Shown: positions 22,478-33,514 of the stretch, piece by piece
How positions within the stretch are numbered: the first letter of the stretch is position 1
How the letters are laid out: each line of letters opens with the position of its first letter
Assembly: GCF_000226095.1 (NCBI RefSeq)
Contig: NC_016477.1
Coordinates: forward strand, 2,914,001-2,978,000
Reading direction: 5' to 3'
From: Thermothelomyces thermophilus ATCC 42464
Taxonomy: Eukaryota > Ascomycota > Sordariomycetes > Sordariales > Chaetomiaceae
Length of the DNA: 64,000 bases
Translations under genes and position numbers: made by a program
The notes under the pieces: model-generated
What the model saw: the letters and a program-made list of their open reading frames with translations, nothing else
Told to the model about the DNA's origin: nothing
Database searches by the model: none

Positions 22478-22774
22478 TTATCCTGCCTCGGCACCTGTTC
22501 TATCTCCGGGCGGGGCCGGCTTCGTGTGTTGGGTGCGTTCTGCCTCGACTCGGGAATCCGAGGAGTAGAATTTGATGGTGTTGGCGATCTGCGCAACGAG
22601 GTGATTCTGCCGGCTGATCTGGCGCTTGTAGTGCTGGATATCCACCTTGAGCAAGGCTACCTGGCGCTCCATTTCTCCAGTTTGGCGCCGCGCGGTGGCG
22701 AGCTCCTGGTTCAGGATTTCGATCTCCAGCTGCATGTTCTGGATCTTAGGGGATGGATGCGGTATCTCCGGCAC
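22478..22774 (-). CDS. Coiled-coil ORF, possibly a partial gene
   Basis: A 98-codon minus frame opens without an ATG (GTG at 22,774) and reads on upstream to about 22,860 across a single TAG. Residues 13-75 have a strong heptad pattern typical of a coiled coil (LEIEILNQELATARR, MERQVALLKVDIQHYKRQ), followed by NTIKFYSSDS and a TGA stop. No basic region precedes it, so I do not call it bZIP. The clean open frame contrasts with the neighbours. Function unknown. Confidence 0.4.
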   Translation of the reverse strand: MPEIPHPSPKIQNMQLEIEILNQELATARRQTGEMERQVALLKVDIQHYKRQISRQNHLVAQIANTIKFYSSDSRVEAERTQHTKPAPPGDRTGAEAG

Positions 22775-22860
22775 GGGCGGAAGCTGTAATCCTACGGATA
22801 CCTACAGCGTGTCTAGTCTGGGCCACGACGACCTTGCCTTCGCCCAGCCCGTGGACTCGC

Positions 22861-23779
22861 CCTTACTAACAGGGCGATGCGGCCAGCTTCGGAAGAATCT
22901 ATCTCCGATCTCCAACAGCTCGAGGCAGGGTATACTACGAATCTGGCTCCCGATAGCTATTTAATCTCTCCGAACCCCCCTTCCTCTGTTTTCTCGGCTA
23001 TTCCTTCTTTCTTTCTCAGCCCGACCACCTTCACCTTTACCTTCCAACCACATTGCCGCATCGGCCACCACTTTCACACTGGACACGACCATCCTTCTCC
23101 AGACGCTAAACCCCATCGAGGCGTCAACCAGCCCGGCGGCCACCCGATCTCGGACCATGGCGACTGGCACGCGTCGAAGTCTGTCATCCTTCTCAAGGGC
23201 AAACGACGCCCAACTGAGGAAACGCTATATCCGAGCAATGACCCTCCTACACTTATTTGTATACTATGCAGTTCACTCCTACGCTTGCGGAGATGAATAG
23301 GACCCAAGCCAATCAGACAGAGGCGAGTCATTTGATTAATTCGATTGGTTACCGATTCTACGGTTACACTGTGCGACACTGTGATCGCCAGCTGTCGCCA
23401 GGATTTGCCCCAGACCCTGCCCTCTTCTGTATGCCTCGGCGAAAGGATATCCTCCTTTTTACTGCCGGGCGGTGAGCCACAAGTGGGTCTGCGCCCGGGC
23501 GAGGTAGATTTGTCACACCTGCGCCCGTGCGCTGCCCCGCCTATCTAATCTATGATTACGGATTAAGTCGAGAACTTGCTATTTTGGCTGCCGAATTTGG
23601 CTAGGCAAGGCTGCCATTTTCGGGTGCCTCAACAGTGCGGCGCGCTGTGTCACAGCCAGGTACTTGGTACCGCACATGCACTTGAGCCCCACCCCCTGTC
23701 TCCAATCCCAACCAACCAATCCGTTCTCTATCGCGGTTATGGTCAGTTGGTTTCAAACGCAGGAACTGAAGAGTTGAGA
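22861..23779. other. No supported gene
   Basis: Overlapping open frames on both strands up to 139 codons; none resembles a known family. The last part may be the eroded 5' region of the DUF3435 gene. Confidence 0.4.
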
Positions 23780-25640
23780 TGGCATCCATTTTCGGCACCC
23801 GGCGCAGCAAGCCCTTAAAAATGACGACCCTCGCGTTTTCTTTCTCCCTCGGCTCGTCGACGATTTGTTGTTGTCAGAGTCGACGGCACTTCTGTCGACA
23901 ATCAGCGCCAACGACAAAGACGATGACAAGGCTCTCGATAAGCATTCCAGGGTGCTTGAAGAGCTGCTCTCACAAGAGACAGTAAGCCGCGGGCGTCCAA
24001 AGGCACTCTGTTACGAGGACATCCTGCTGATGGTCGTACGCCACCCGGAAACCGGCGAGGATGTCCTTGCAATGTCAGTCAAGTTCATACACCACAAGGG
24101 GGCAGACAACAAGCCCAAGCCGTACGTGACCGCGTGACCGCGTGACCGCACATTTCCTTTTTGTGATCGAAACTGACAATCGACCTTTTAGGACCATCTT
24201 TTTCTTTACTCCTAGTAGGAGAGTAATCTTCTGCTTCATCAGCGTCATTATCAGCCTGGCGTTGCGGGACGGCGCATTCCAAGCGTCGAATCTCACCAGT
24301 GCTAGAGCCGTATTTCAGGTCAGGAACAGGGGACCAGTGCGGTGTACTCCATTACGTTGGAAGGAGGAATGGCTTAAGCGGCCTGTTTTCCGCCGGTACG
24401 GCGATCCTGCTTCAGAGAATAAACCCAAGCCGAGGAACAAGAGCTCCCTGTCTCGGTCTCCTAAGCCGCTCCCAGGCACGCGATACGACAGTTCCGCTCC
24501 AGGAGATGAACAGTATCGGCCTCTTCCATACCACAAGCTCAGGGACGACATAGAGCGACAATCGCTCGATGCTAGAGAAGAGAAACCAGTGTAGCCAAAG
24601 GACTTCCGCAGGGGGGCAGCAAATACGGCAAACGGTATATTCCTTCTTTGCCTAGGAGAGCCTTCTTCTAATAACACACAGGCAACGCCTCAGATGCTGT
24701 ACGCGATCAGATGATACGTCACGACCCGAAGTGGGCCACGTTCAACAACGCATATATCAACGAGAAAATTACGTTCCACCTTCAAAACGCGTTCCTGGAG
24801 GAGCCGACCGAGGACAGCCTGCTCAAGATGCTCTCGCATATCGGCCACATGCGTGACCCCCGCGCAAGGAAGGATATGGTTCCCAATGAGGTCTGGGAGA
24901 TGATGCCACCTAATCCAGAGATCGAGGCGCTAAAGGCGGAGAGGAACCATCTCAAAGGCGGCCGATACCGCATCAGAGGCATAGAAAACGAGGAGCGGAT
25001 TCGCAAGCTCGGCACGTTGATCGCGACAAAGGAGGCGCAGCGTAGGAAGAGGATCCGGCAAGGGTACCGGGCAGATTACTTCTACAACCGCCCGACTTGG
25101 GACATTGAGAGACAGGCCAGCGAGGATGAGGATGAGGAAGAGGAGGAATACCTTGAGCCGATTGTCGACCTACAGATACCAGAACGTGCTCAGCTCGCCG
25201 AGATCCTCTGTAGCCAGCCGGATGACTTGAGCGGTATAGAGCTGCGTGAACTCCGCATCTAGGCGGTTGAGCTTATGGATTCCTTGTGCGGCAAGCGAGA
25301 GACCGCGAGACGGAATTATATCCGACGGAGGGCGCAGGCCGACGTCACGGTAAAGGACGAGTCTCCTAGGCTGGACCCCTTTCCGCTTCTGATAGACAGG
25401 AAGCAATGCCTACTTTGTATCGGAGATGAAACTCTGTCCTATAAAGAAAGGACGTTTAAGTACTGCCGACCGGCGGTGATGTACGACCATTTTGATAGGA
25501 AGCACGTGCGGTAGCTGGGCAGTGCGAAACGGATGTTGTGTAACCACCCAAAGTGCAGGGAGGAGGCATTGGAGTTCAAGCATCTGAACCAAAGAGCCAT
25601 GTAGAGAGGGTTTACGGCGTTAGACTACGGGCCTAAAAGG
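23780..25640 (+). pseudogene. DUF3435 (FluG-type) tyrosine recombinase-like gene, broken
   Basis: Blocks in order match the DUF3435 family: LSQETVSRGRPKALCYEDI, VLAMSVKFIHHKGADNKPKP, TIFFFTPSRRVIFC, NRGPVRCTPLRWKEEWLKRP, YHKLRDDIERQSLD, FRRGAANTANG (R of the catalytic His/Arg box), DQMIRHDPKWATFNNAYINE (His region and nucleophile Tyr), GGRYRIRGIENEERIR, PERAQLAEILCSQP, KYCRPAVMYDHFDRKH and CNHPKCREEALEFKHLN (a C2H2-like tail). Introns fit at 24,125-24,190 (before TIFFFTP) and about 24,635-24,682. The N-terminal box with the first catalytic Arg is not seen. Four TAG codons interrupt the later exons. DUF3435 proteins include the captains that move Starship elements; this copy is dead and no element ends are seen. 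Confidence 0.85.
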
Positions 25641-25880
25641 GGAGGATTCCGACTATCAACCTGGTCGTTAACTTTCTAATAGTGTGTATAGTTTTCTGTT
25701 CAGTCCTATTCCCTGCAATTCGAATTCTTGGTTCTGCCCTAGGCGCAATGGCACGACGATATTCATTGGTGTTGGCACGGCCCGGGCTTGCTTGGCGTCT
25801 AGTCTGGCACACGGGCTCGGCACCGGCAGGGGCTTGGCATCGGACTGCTCCCGTCGTTACGCCGCCTTATATACTGCGAC

Positions 25881-26000
25881 GCTTCCCTCGTCTTTGCGCC
25901 GCCTCCCTCGTCTTTGCGCCGCCTCCCTCGTCTTTGCGTCGCCTCCCTCGTCTTTGCGTCGCCTCCCTCGTCTTTGCGCCGCCTCCCTCGTCTTTGCACT
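25881..26000 (+). repeat. 20-bp minisatellite, 6 units
   Basis: Six consecutive units of GCCTCCCTCGTCTTTGCGCC type, the first and last slightly different. Open frames through it are low complexity and not treated as genes. Confidence 0.9.
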
Positions 26001-26159
26001 ACCCTACCATATGTGCCGCTTATCCCTAGCGCCGCACTGCCTGTCTTTTGCCGACTACGGCCTTGGAAACGGCGCAGCGCTATGCCGTCTCTCGCGTTAG
26101 CCTGCACTACCGCATTTGTATTAGTCCAGAGTGAGACTATCCACTCAGTGCGGGAGTGG

Positions 26160-26432
26160 GGGGATGTGATGCCAGGTACATAACGCATGTCGGCGAGGCG
26201 ATCGTCAGGCAGATCAGACTGCCAGTCCGCCTGAACAGCCCTTGTACATCTTGGTTAAGCATCTCGGGGGGTCCGTAAGTGGAGCGCTCGAAAGTGGTGT
26301 ATCAGCTAAGTGCGGTGAAGGACCCTTACGGAGCGCTTCCCCGGGGTATCGGCTGCCTACTCTGTGGGCGGTTGGTGAAAGGGGGCGCTCCAAGCTCCGA
26401 GGGCGCAAGGGACCCTTGGCGGTGAAGATTAA
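26160..26432 (+). repeat. Dispersed repeat B, copy 2
   Basis: About 270 bases matching 31,033-31,306 in the same orientation, including ATGTCGGCGAGGCGATCGTC, GAACAGCCCTTGTACATC and CTCCGAGGGCGCAAGGGACC. The two copies bracket the casein kinase I and glycosyltransferase genes. Confidence 0.85.
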
Positions 26433-26695
26433 TCATCGCGACAGAGCAGAGCTAACTAGGAATAATCTTAGACGCTATCGGTTGAAACAGACGCGGATAA
26501 GGGCCTAATCTGCACTACTATAGTAAAAACGAAAGCGCCTGTTAGAACTGGTTCGTTACAGGTCACATCCGTCCGGCCCTCAGTCAAATACTCCACCAGT
26601 TTCTTATTTCTCGTCATCCTTTTACTCCCCTGTACTCTTTACTTCCTACCTCCGTACACCCTAGACGCAAGCTTCAAGTTGTCTCTCTGTACAAT

Positions 26696-27953
26696 ATGCC
26701 TGACGAGGCCGCTACTCTGGTGATATCGCTGGACGCTAATGATGCCGCTTACTCTGCCGATAAAAGCAACGTAGTATCCCTAGGAGACGACAAGTACTAC
26801 ATCTAGAGCAAGCTGAGCGAAGGGGCGTTCAGGGTCGTTTATACTGGTACGAAAATCTTAGGAGAGATACCTGTAGTTATTAAGTTCGTACGTAGCGTAT
26901 GTCGACTAACAGCATTGCGGAGACTTACCCTGAAACTAGGAACTAAAGAGATACGAAACCCTTTAGCTAAAAGACGAGTATCGTACTTACCAAGTGATCA
27001 CTGATCGCGGCAAAACTCAAGTAGATAGTATTCTACGCGTCTATAGTTTCGGCCCTATCTTTTTTCACAACGTTCTTGTGATAGATCATCTTAGACCGTC
27101 GCTAGAGAGCATCTTTGCAGAACGCGAGGGGAGGTTTACAGTCAAGACAGTAGTCATATTAGCCAAGCGTATAGTATATATATATGCTAATCCTGAAATA
27201 CTCAGTATTTAACATACCTCTTAGCTAGGTGTAGTTGAACGTGTTTACGCGAAAGGCATTGTATATCGAGATCTCAAGCCCGATAATTTCGTACTTGGGA
27301 GGCCGGGAACGCTAACTGCTAATATAGTACATCTTATCGATTTTGGCATAGCCAACCGCTACAAGGACCTAAAAACCGAGTTGCACATCCCCTACCGCGA
27401 AGGCACGCCGCTCCTAGGTACTGCAAAGTATATAAGCATCTACATATACCTTAGGCGGGAGCAATCTCGACGAGATGACCTCGAGTCTCTATGCTATATG
27501 TAGCTATATCTCCTGTAGGAAAGATTGCTGTGGCAAGGGATCAAGGCGCCGAAAAAAGAGAAAAACGATCGAATCAAACAGAAGAAGCAAGAGATAACGA
27601 TTGAGGATATATGCACTGGCTTCCCGGTGGAGTTTTCCGAATGTCTTTGGTATGTTCGTCACTTGGATTTTGACGATGAGCCGGACTATGTATACCTGTA
27701 GAATCTTTTGTCGCAGGTGTTAGAGCGCGGCAGGAAGGTCGATGATAGCAAATTTGATTGGGTGAACTTTGAAGGGGAGAGGCCTCGACTGGAGATCCGA
27801 CCCCCGCGTACGCCTGATAGCGCGGCTGCGCCGGGCAAACGACCGCGTGCGGCTTCGGTTCCCGACCAAGGCGAAATTCGGGGCCGAATGGCCCCTGCGC
27901 TCTTGTATGACATTGCGGAGGAGAAGGAGCCTAAGGATGACGGATCAGGTTGA
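26696..27953 (+). pseudogene. Casein kinase I, RIP-inactivated
   Basis: From ATG 26,696 the CK1 order is clear: KLSEGAFRVVYTGT (Gly loop, altered), VVIKF (beta-3 Lys), KDEYRTYQV, FHNVLVIDHLRPSLE, RFTVKTVVILAKR, YRDLKPDNFVLGRPG (catalytic loop), IDFGIANRYKD (DFG), HIPYREGTPLLGTAKYIS, REQSRRDDLESL (CK1 signature), GFPVEFSECLWYVRHLDFD, then a basic/acidic tail ending in TGA. Introns fit after VVIKF (GTACGT, with GACTAAC) and after ILAKR (GTATAG to CTCTTAG). CK1 enzymes phosphorylate acidic-primed Ser/Thr in the cytoplasm, nucleus and membranes. At least four TAG codons and one apparent frame change before KDEYRTY break it. Confidence 0.88.
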
Positions 27954-28775
27954 AGAGTAGCAAGATCGGGCCAGGCCATAGGGCGGGGTGGGCCTAAGCG
28001 CACTGGCATAGAGCGGAAAGCCAGGAGACGAGGCAAAGACGGGGTACTCCCCTAGCCGAGCAACTTACAATAGTATTATGTCTTTAACTTTCCTACCTAG
28101 AGCGAGGTTGATCAGCGGATGTAGGTCGATAACTCCGTATTACGCTTAAGAGATTGAGTATTTCAAGGACTAGACTTCCGTAGAAGCAGCAACAACGGCC
28201 AAATTCATACCGCACTTATTAGACACAGCCCCAGGATAGCCGAGAACCTTGATGATTCAGGTGACGGCGGCCGAGTATCACTGGCTGCTAAGAACTGTAC
28301 ACCAAGTAGGAAATCACGCCGCTATATGCGGGATTATTATAATACGTGTTCCCTCTTTCTCTGGAGAGTACGGTCCTCTGTATACCCCTCTGACATCCTT
28401 GAGAAAGGGAAGCAGGCGTTGCAACTGCACAGATTACAGGATTCCTCTCCTGAATAGAGAAAAAGAGCGTTTCATCCGGCGCAGCAATTGCCGGCTCCTT
28501 GTCGTTTCGCTTTAGTCTCTCCGCAGTACCTAATGGCCAGTATGATTCTGAGGCTCGATTTTCTCCGTTCAACAGAATTCTGGGCTTTCTTTCACACGCT
28601 CCTGTGGTATAGTACTTTTGCCAGCTGAGGCCAGCGTGCCTCGGTCCCTGCGTGCGGCGTAATCGTTTTCCTTGCAGCTTTCCAGGTTGTCTGATTCTCT
28701 TCTAGGCTTCATCGTTATCTGCGGCTCCTTGCTCACTGCGTCAGCCATTGGCGTTACAAGTCTATAATTCCAAAC
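27954..28775. other. No supported gene
   Basis: Contains short shadow frames (28,249-28,515 plus; 28,288-28,572 minus). The last 100 bases are probably the lost first exon or promoter of the glycosyltransferase; a membrane-anchor exon expected there was not found. Confidence 0.4.
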
Positions 28776-29985
28776 TTGGAGAAGCCAAGATACACATCCG
28801 AGGATGTCACGGTGGTCATCCCGACCATCCACAATCACCCGGAGAATCTGCGCCCTTCCCTCGAGAGCATTCTAGCCTGTAATCCGGCTAAGCTAGTACT
28901 CGTGACCACATGGAACAAGCACCAGGCCCTGAGTCGTGTGGCCACAAGCTTGCAAATGCCGAATCACACGTCCCCCGTTGCCATCGAGGTGCTGTACGTT
29001 GACAAGGCAAACAAACGCCTACAAGTCTGCGAAGCACTTAAGGGAGGCCACGTCAAGACGGCTATCACGGTCATAGCTGACGACGATGTAGAGTAGCCGT
29101 CAACCCTGATGCCGTGGTTGCTGGCGCCATTCGAGGATGATAGGATGGGCGGAGTTGGGACGTGCCAGCGGGTGAAGCGTGTCGTCTGCGGGGGCGCCGC
29201 GACTCGTATATTTAACTGGCTCGGGGCCGCGTACATTGAGCGACGTAACTTTGAGATCTCAGCAACGCACAACATCGACGGCGGCACGTCATGCATGTCC
29301 GGCCGTACGGGCGCCTACCGCACCGAGATTTTGAAGAGCTACGATTTCTTAAGGAGCTTCAAGAACGAGAAATGGGGAAGGTGTAGGCTTAATGCCGACG
29401 ACGACAACTTTATAACGCGGTGGCTCGTAGCCTACCAGTGGAAAACATGGATACAGTACTAGCCTGAGTACGAGATTAAGACGACGCTCGAGAACGATAC
29501 GAAGTTCCTATACCAGTGTTTGCGCTGGGCAAGGAGCAATTAGAGGAGCAACTGGACTAGCCTAGTGCACGAGAGATACGTCTGGACGTACGTTAGCCCC
29601 CCCTTTCCCTCGCGCCATGCTAACCGACCACCAACTTTCAAGCCAACAGCCCTAGTGCACGTACGCGCTGCATATTGCCACTTTCACCTCGCTCGCCTTT
29701 GTGGTCGACCTGCTCTTGCTCTTCACGTGCTGGTGGTGTACAGAAGACTGGCAGCCTAGAAACCGGCGCATCCTACTCGGGGCAGAGGTCGCGTTCATGT
29801 TCGGCTTCACCAAAGTGGTAAAACTGGCTGGGCTGCTTCGCAGAAATCCTCGTGACATCATATTCCTGCCGGTATCCATCTTGTTTGGCTACTTCCATGG
29901 TCTGATCAAGCTCTATGCGCTATGCACACTCAAAGAGGTGAACCACCACCGAGCTCCCAGAGCCCGCCCAACACACAAGCCATGA
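28776..29985 (+). pseudogene. Cps1-like family 2 glycosyltransferase, RIP-inactivated
   Basis: Two exons, 28,776-29,591 and 29,650-29,985, with a 58-bp intron (GTTAGC to CAACAG, GCTAAC inside). Motifs: DVTVVIPTIHNHPENLRPSL (GT2 start), VIADDDVE (the nucleotide-sugar Asp site), MPWLLAPFEDDRMGGVGTCQ, NADDDNFITRWLV, LYQCLRWARSN (Q..RW processivity motif), then membrane segments (FTSLAFVVDLLLLFTCWW; IFLPVSILFGYFHGLIKLY). Such proteins are plasma-membrane polysaccharide synthases like fungal Cps1. The N-terminal membrane anchor is missing. Four TAG codons: three sit where relatives have Trp (after DDDVE, after ARSN, before CTYALH), one after WIQY. No frameshift, no TGA before the end. Confidence 0.88.
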
Positions 29986-30010
29986 TGTTCTAACTCTGAA
30001 AACAGACGTC

Positions 30011-30748
30011 CTAGGGAAGCCGGGAGAGCGGCGATGAACACCACACATCGAAAACATGGCAATGCCGCTCCAACTCCGGTCGCCTGCCCGAGCCTTCCTC
30101 AGAGACCTCTCGCGCTTGACATCTCTTGCGCGTCTGTATCCGCTGCCGAGGGATAGTCGTTCCAGGAGTCGGATTTTTGCCTCTTTTGACCCCGTTCGCT
30201 AATGCCACGGAGTGGTGCCAACGGTGCTCTGGTTCGCGAAGAACAGGCTATCCCGCCCTAAGTTTGTTGTTCCCCGCAGCTAATGCTGACTTCGACTATG
30301 ATAGGCTCTCCCCAAGGGGCAAGTATAAATGTTTGCCGCGACTAGTGAGAACCGGGACCGATGACCACCGTGTCAATGGAAGAAAATCTGCCGGAGTTGA
30401 GGGTATATACTATCGTAGCCTTATAGGCTCCCGGCGGAACATTCTCTCGGTTTTCAGGGTTGTAGAAGTGGATGGAGTGCCCTGGCGTTACTCGGAATCG
30501 TTGCGCGACTCGCTTAACAATTCCGTACGTGTCGCGACTTCATAGTTCGGCTCGGGAGTGGTAGACTAGGTAGGACCGTATAAGACCTCCAAGACCTCCT
30601 CCAACTTCCTTCGGATAGCGGGGTCATCGATTTCATCGAGCCATTCAGGACAAGCTTTTAAGTTGCCGATTTGTCCGTGCTCCGTAGAGGGAGTAGGTAG
30701 CTGTATCGGCGTCTGTGAATGCATCTGCAGGCTAGGAATGAAGAGCAC
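30011..30748 (-). pseudogene. Unknown degraded ORF
   Basis: One minus-strand frame runs about 245 codons broken only by TAA/TAG. It starts at 30,748 (SLQMHSQTPIQLPTPSTEH), continues ACPEWLDEIDDPAIRRKLEE, LYGP and further Ser/Thr/Arg-rich sequence to 30,011. The acidic helix block (residues 35-58) is the most coding-like part. No domain recognised. The retention of one frame over 700 bases with only CpA-type stops suggests a real but dead gene. Confidence 0.35.
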
Positions 30749-31032
30749 GGACTTATAGCAATGAAATAAGGGTGGTTAAGTTTGTCGTACCCGACGAGCG
30801 GTGGGCCAGCGTACACTTAAATTCGTAGCAGGTACCCCCGTCGTCGCGCTCCTTATCTGCCGCCATCCTAGAGGCGCACCGTCTCCCAGCCCAACGGCTC
30901 GTGACCTGGTTCTCTCGGCGAGACCGACATGAGGCCCACCCGCACTCGTCCCTTAAGCGCTAACGTACATTAACGTAGTCCGTGTAGGTCAGGTCACTCG
31001 ACCAGTCCCAGGGTAAATCTTGCCAGTGATTG

Positions 31033-31306
31033 GCAGGATGTGGCGCCAGGTGCGTAACACATGTCGGCGAGGCGATCGTCAGGCAGATCAGATTGCCAGT
31101 CCGCCTGAACAGCCCTTGTACATCTTGGTTGGGCGTCTCGGGGGGGTCCGTAAGTGGAGCGCTCGAAAGTGGCGTATCAGCTAAATGCGGTGAAAGACCC
31201 TTACGGAGCGCTTCCCCGGGGGTCTCAGCCGCCCACACTGTGGGCGGTTGATGAAAGGGTGCGCTCCAAGCTCCGAGGGCGCAAGGGACCCTCGGCGGTA
31301 GTGATT
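31033..31306 (+). repeat. Dispersed repeat B, copy 3
   Basis: Close copy of 26,160-26,432, 4.9 kb away in the same orientation. It starts at GGATGTGGCGCCAGGTGCGT and ends at GGGACCCTCGGCGG. No obvious target duplication. Confidence 0.85.
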
Positions 31307-31861
31307 ACCATGTGCGGCAAGCCCGCCCCAGCCAGGCCGTGCCAATCCCCGAGTGGCGAGAGTATTCACCGAAGTGGTGACTTTAAAAAAGAAGGAGAAA
31401 AGGACGAGATGTCGCAGGGAGGATCTGCGCCTCGCCCTCCCTCTCGGCACTCCTCGCGGTCTCCAGCGACAGCGACGGACACCACATCCTCCTCCCCACT
31501 CCAGCGAACTCGCACCTAAAAAAGAGACCTCAGCCGCTTCAGTAACCCCGGTAGTGTTGTGATCATTCAAGGCGACGGAATGGGCTCGAACCCGCGCAGC
31601 ATCTTGAACCTAACCGGGACGTACGGGGGTACGACGGAACGGTTTTGTTCTTTTACCTGCCCTCCTCCTATTACGCGAGGACACCTACAATCGGCTATAG
31701 GGGCAGGCCAGCACGAAAGGGAAATATAACCGTCTCGCCCTGTTAGCTATCGGACCCAAGGATTAACCACCCTACAATCAGCAGTTCTGTTAACGATATC
31801 TACGGCTGGGCAACCTACGTCTGGGGACCGGGGATCTTCTCACCCCGTCTATCCATGCCCA

Positions 31862-32952
31862 ATGGCCGTGAGGCAACACCACCTACCGACAAGTCTACCA
31901 GCCCACGATGCCTAAATACACGGCAGTGGGCCCTCCCCGCTCGAAACGCTACCGCAGTCATACAACTCGGGCTCAGCATCAGGACCGGTGGAGCCGTCAC
32001 CAACGTCCGGCCTTGCTTGGTCCGTCTCGCACCGCAGCTTGAGCCATGGCCTCCCACCGCTGCAGCAGTACGCAGGTCTAGGGCGCGAGCGGAGCGGGAG
32101 ACCTGTACTATTTGGGCCTCCATTCGCAGCTCCACTTCCGGCCATTCAACCGTTCGCTACATCTACGGTCTTAGAGACTAGAGGCAGGGCTAGGAATTTG
32201 CCTATCATCAAATGCCAGCCGGTTCTGACCATCACATCGAGCCGCGGGAAGGAAATTGTGGTCCCGGTCGATGTACGTCGGGGATCTAAAGCCGCGGACG
32301 ACAAGCGGCGTGGTAACGCAGCGGCCTTAGCAAGATTCCGAAAGCGGAAGAAGGAGAGGGAGAGATCGCAGCAGGAGGAACTACAAAAGCTGGAGAACGC
32401 GAACCGGGAGCTTGAGAGCAGGAATAAGGAGCTTGCCAAGCGCTGCCAGGAGCTTGAGGCCTAGCGCGACTTTTACTGGAACGACCGAAACCGCCTGCGG
32501 GATATCGTATCCCAGCTGCCCGGTGGGAAAGAATGGGGCGAGCGAGGGCCAACAAGCCCTATCTCGAGGAGCGCAGGAGCGCCGTTTGTGCCGAACAGGA
32601 GTACGTTGCTCGCTCAGCAGCCGCCTCGGCCGCCTCCCCACCTCCCTTCACAATCCCAACACCATCCACATCCGTTTCCACAAGCGCTTGCCAACGCGCT
32701 CTCCTACTCGCACCTGCCCCCGAGCTCCTATGCCGATACGTCTACGCTGAACCCCCGGCGAGGCTGAGAAGGACAGATTCGGAGCTCCAGCTCCCTACAA
32801 GCTCCTATAGCCTGATTACGCCTACGCCATTGCCACCGACCACCAGCGCCGTCCCACCGCCACCTCTTCCTGCTGCTTCCTTTGTTATCCCGCCCTCACC
32901 GTACGTCGCGCCGCCTACTGCTAAATGGGCGACTACCACCGCTGCGATTTAA
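31862..32952 (+). pseudogene. bZIP transcription factor, RIP-inactivated
   Basis: From ATG 31,862 the frame gives a Ser/Pro-rich N terminus (SGLAWSVSHRSLSHGLPPL), the conserved NLPIIKCQPVLTITSSRGKE and VPVDVRRGSKAADDKRRG, the basic region RGNAAALARFRKRKKERERS and a leucine-zipper-like helix (LQKLENANRELESRNKELAK...LEA) followed by RDFYWNDRNRLRDIV, then a Pro-rich tail (EPPARLRRTDSE, LPTSSYSL). The expected N-x-x-x-A-x-x-x-x-F-R signature of fungal bZIP is close: N..A.ARFRKR. TAA and TAG codons fall at Gln-like sites (after HDA; after ELEA) and one frame change lies between about 32,530 and 32,740. Expected role: nuclear DNA-binding dimer. Confidence 0.88.
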
Positions 32953-33514
32953 CTACGCTTGTACTCCCTCGACAACGCTGCCTGTCCCGGCCGTGCACTC
33001 TCTACCTGTCCCGACCCTGCTCCCTCCGCCGACGATGCCACAATTGGGAAGCCTATACATAACGGCCGGGAGACTACACTCTTTTCTGGTACCATAATCG
33101 GCATAGCACAGTGACCCAGGGGCGCGAAAGCACCAGGTCCACAGCCTGTACTAGCGCAATTCGTATGCAGTTTCGTACAACCGTCATATTCCTGACAGCT
33201 CTGTGACTCTTGGGTGCCGCGGAGGAGAGGCTGCGAGGGTTAGGGTTATAAATCCAAGTTGATGTTGATCGAGCATTGCATTGCGACGGGTGTGTTCTAC
33301 GACTCGTCAACTGAAATTGCTGGAATGTGTCCACGATGCGGAAAACTGCTCAGGAGCAGCGCCCAGAACGCTTATTCGTAAACAGGACAAGCTTGCAACC
33401 GATGTCTCTGGAATTTGATCATATCTTTATCCCGATGAGATGCACCTTGCCCCCCCTGACGTCGAGCTCAAACCACACCTAAAGGATCACCGACAAAATT
33501 GCCGCTTTCCATCC
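32953..33514. other. No gene seen
   Basis: Between the bZIP remnant and the intact minus-strand gene; contains GAGGGTTAGGGTTAT near 33,234, a two-unit telomere-like motif. No gene. Confidence 0.45.

Noticed and set aside
31585-31612. Second tRNA-like B box on the minus strand (GGTTCGAGCCC).
   Set aside because: Only three base pairs form in the T stem and no cloverleaf could be drawn.
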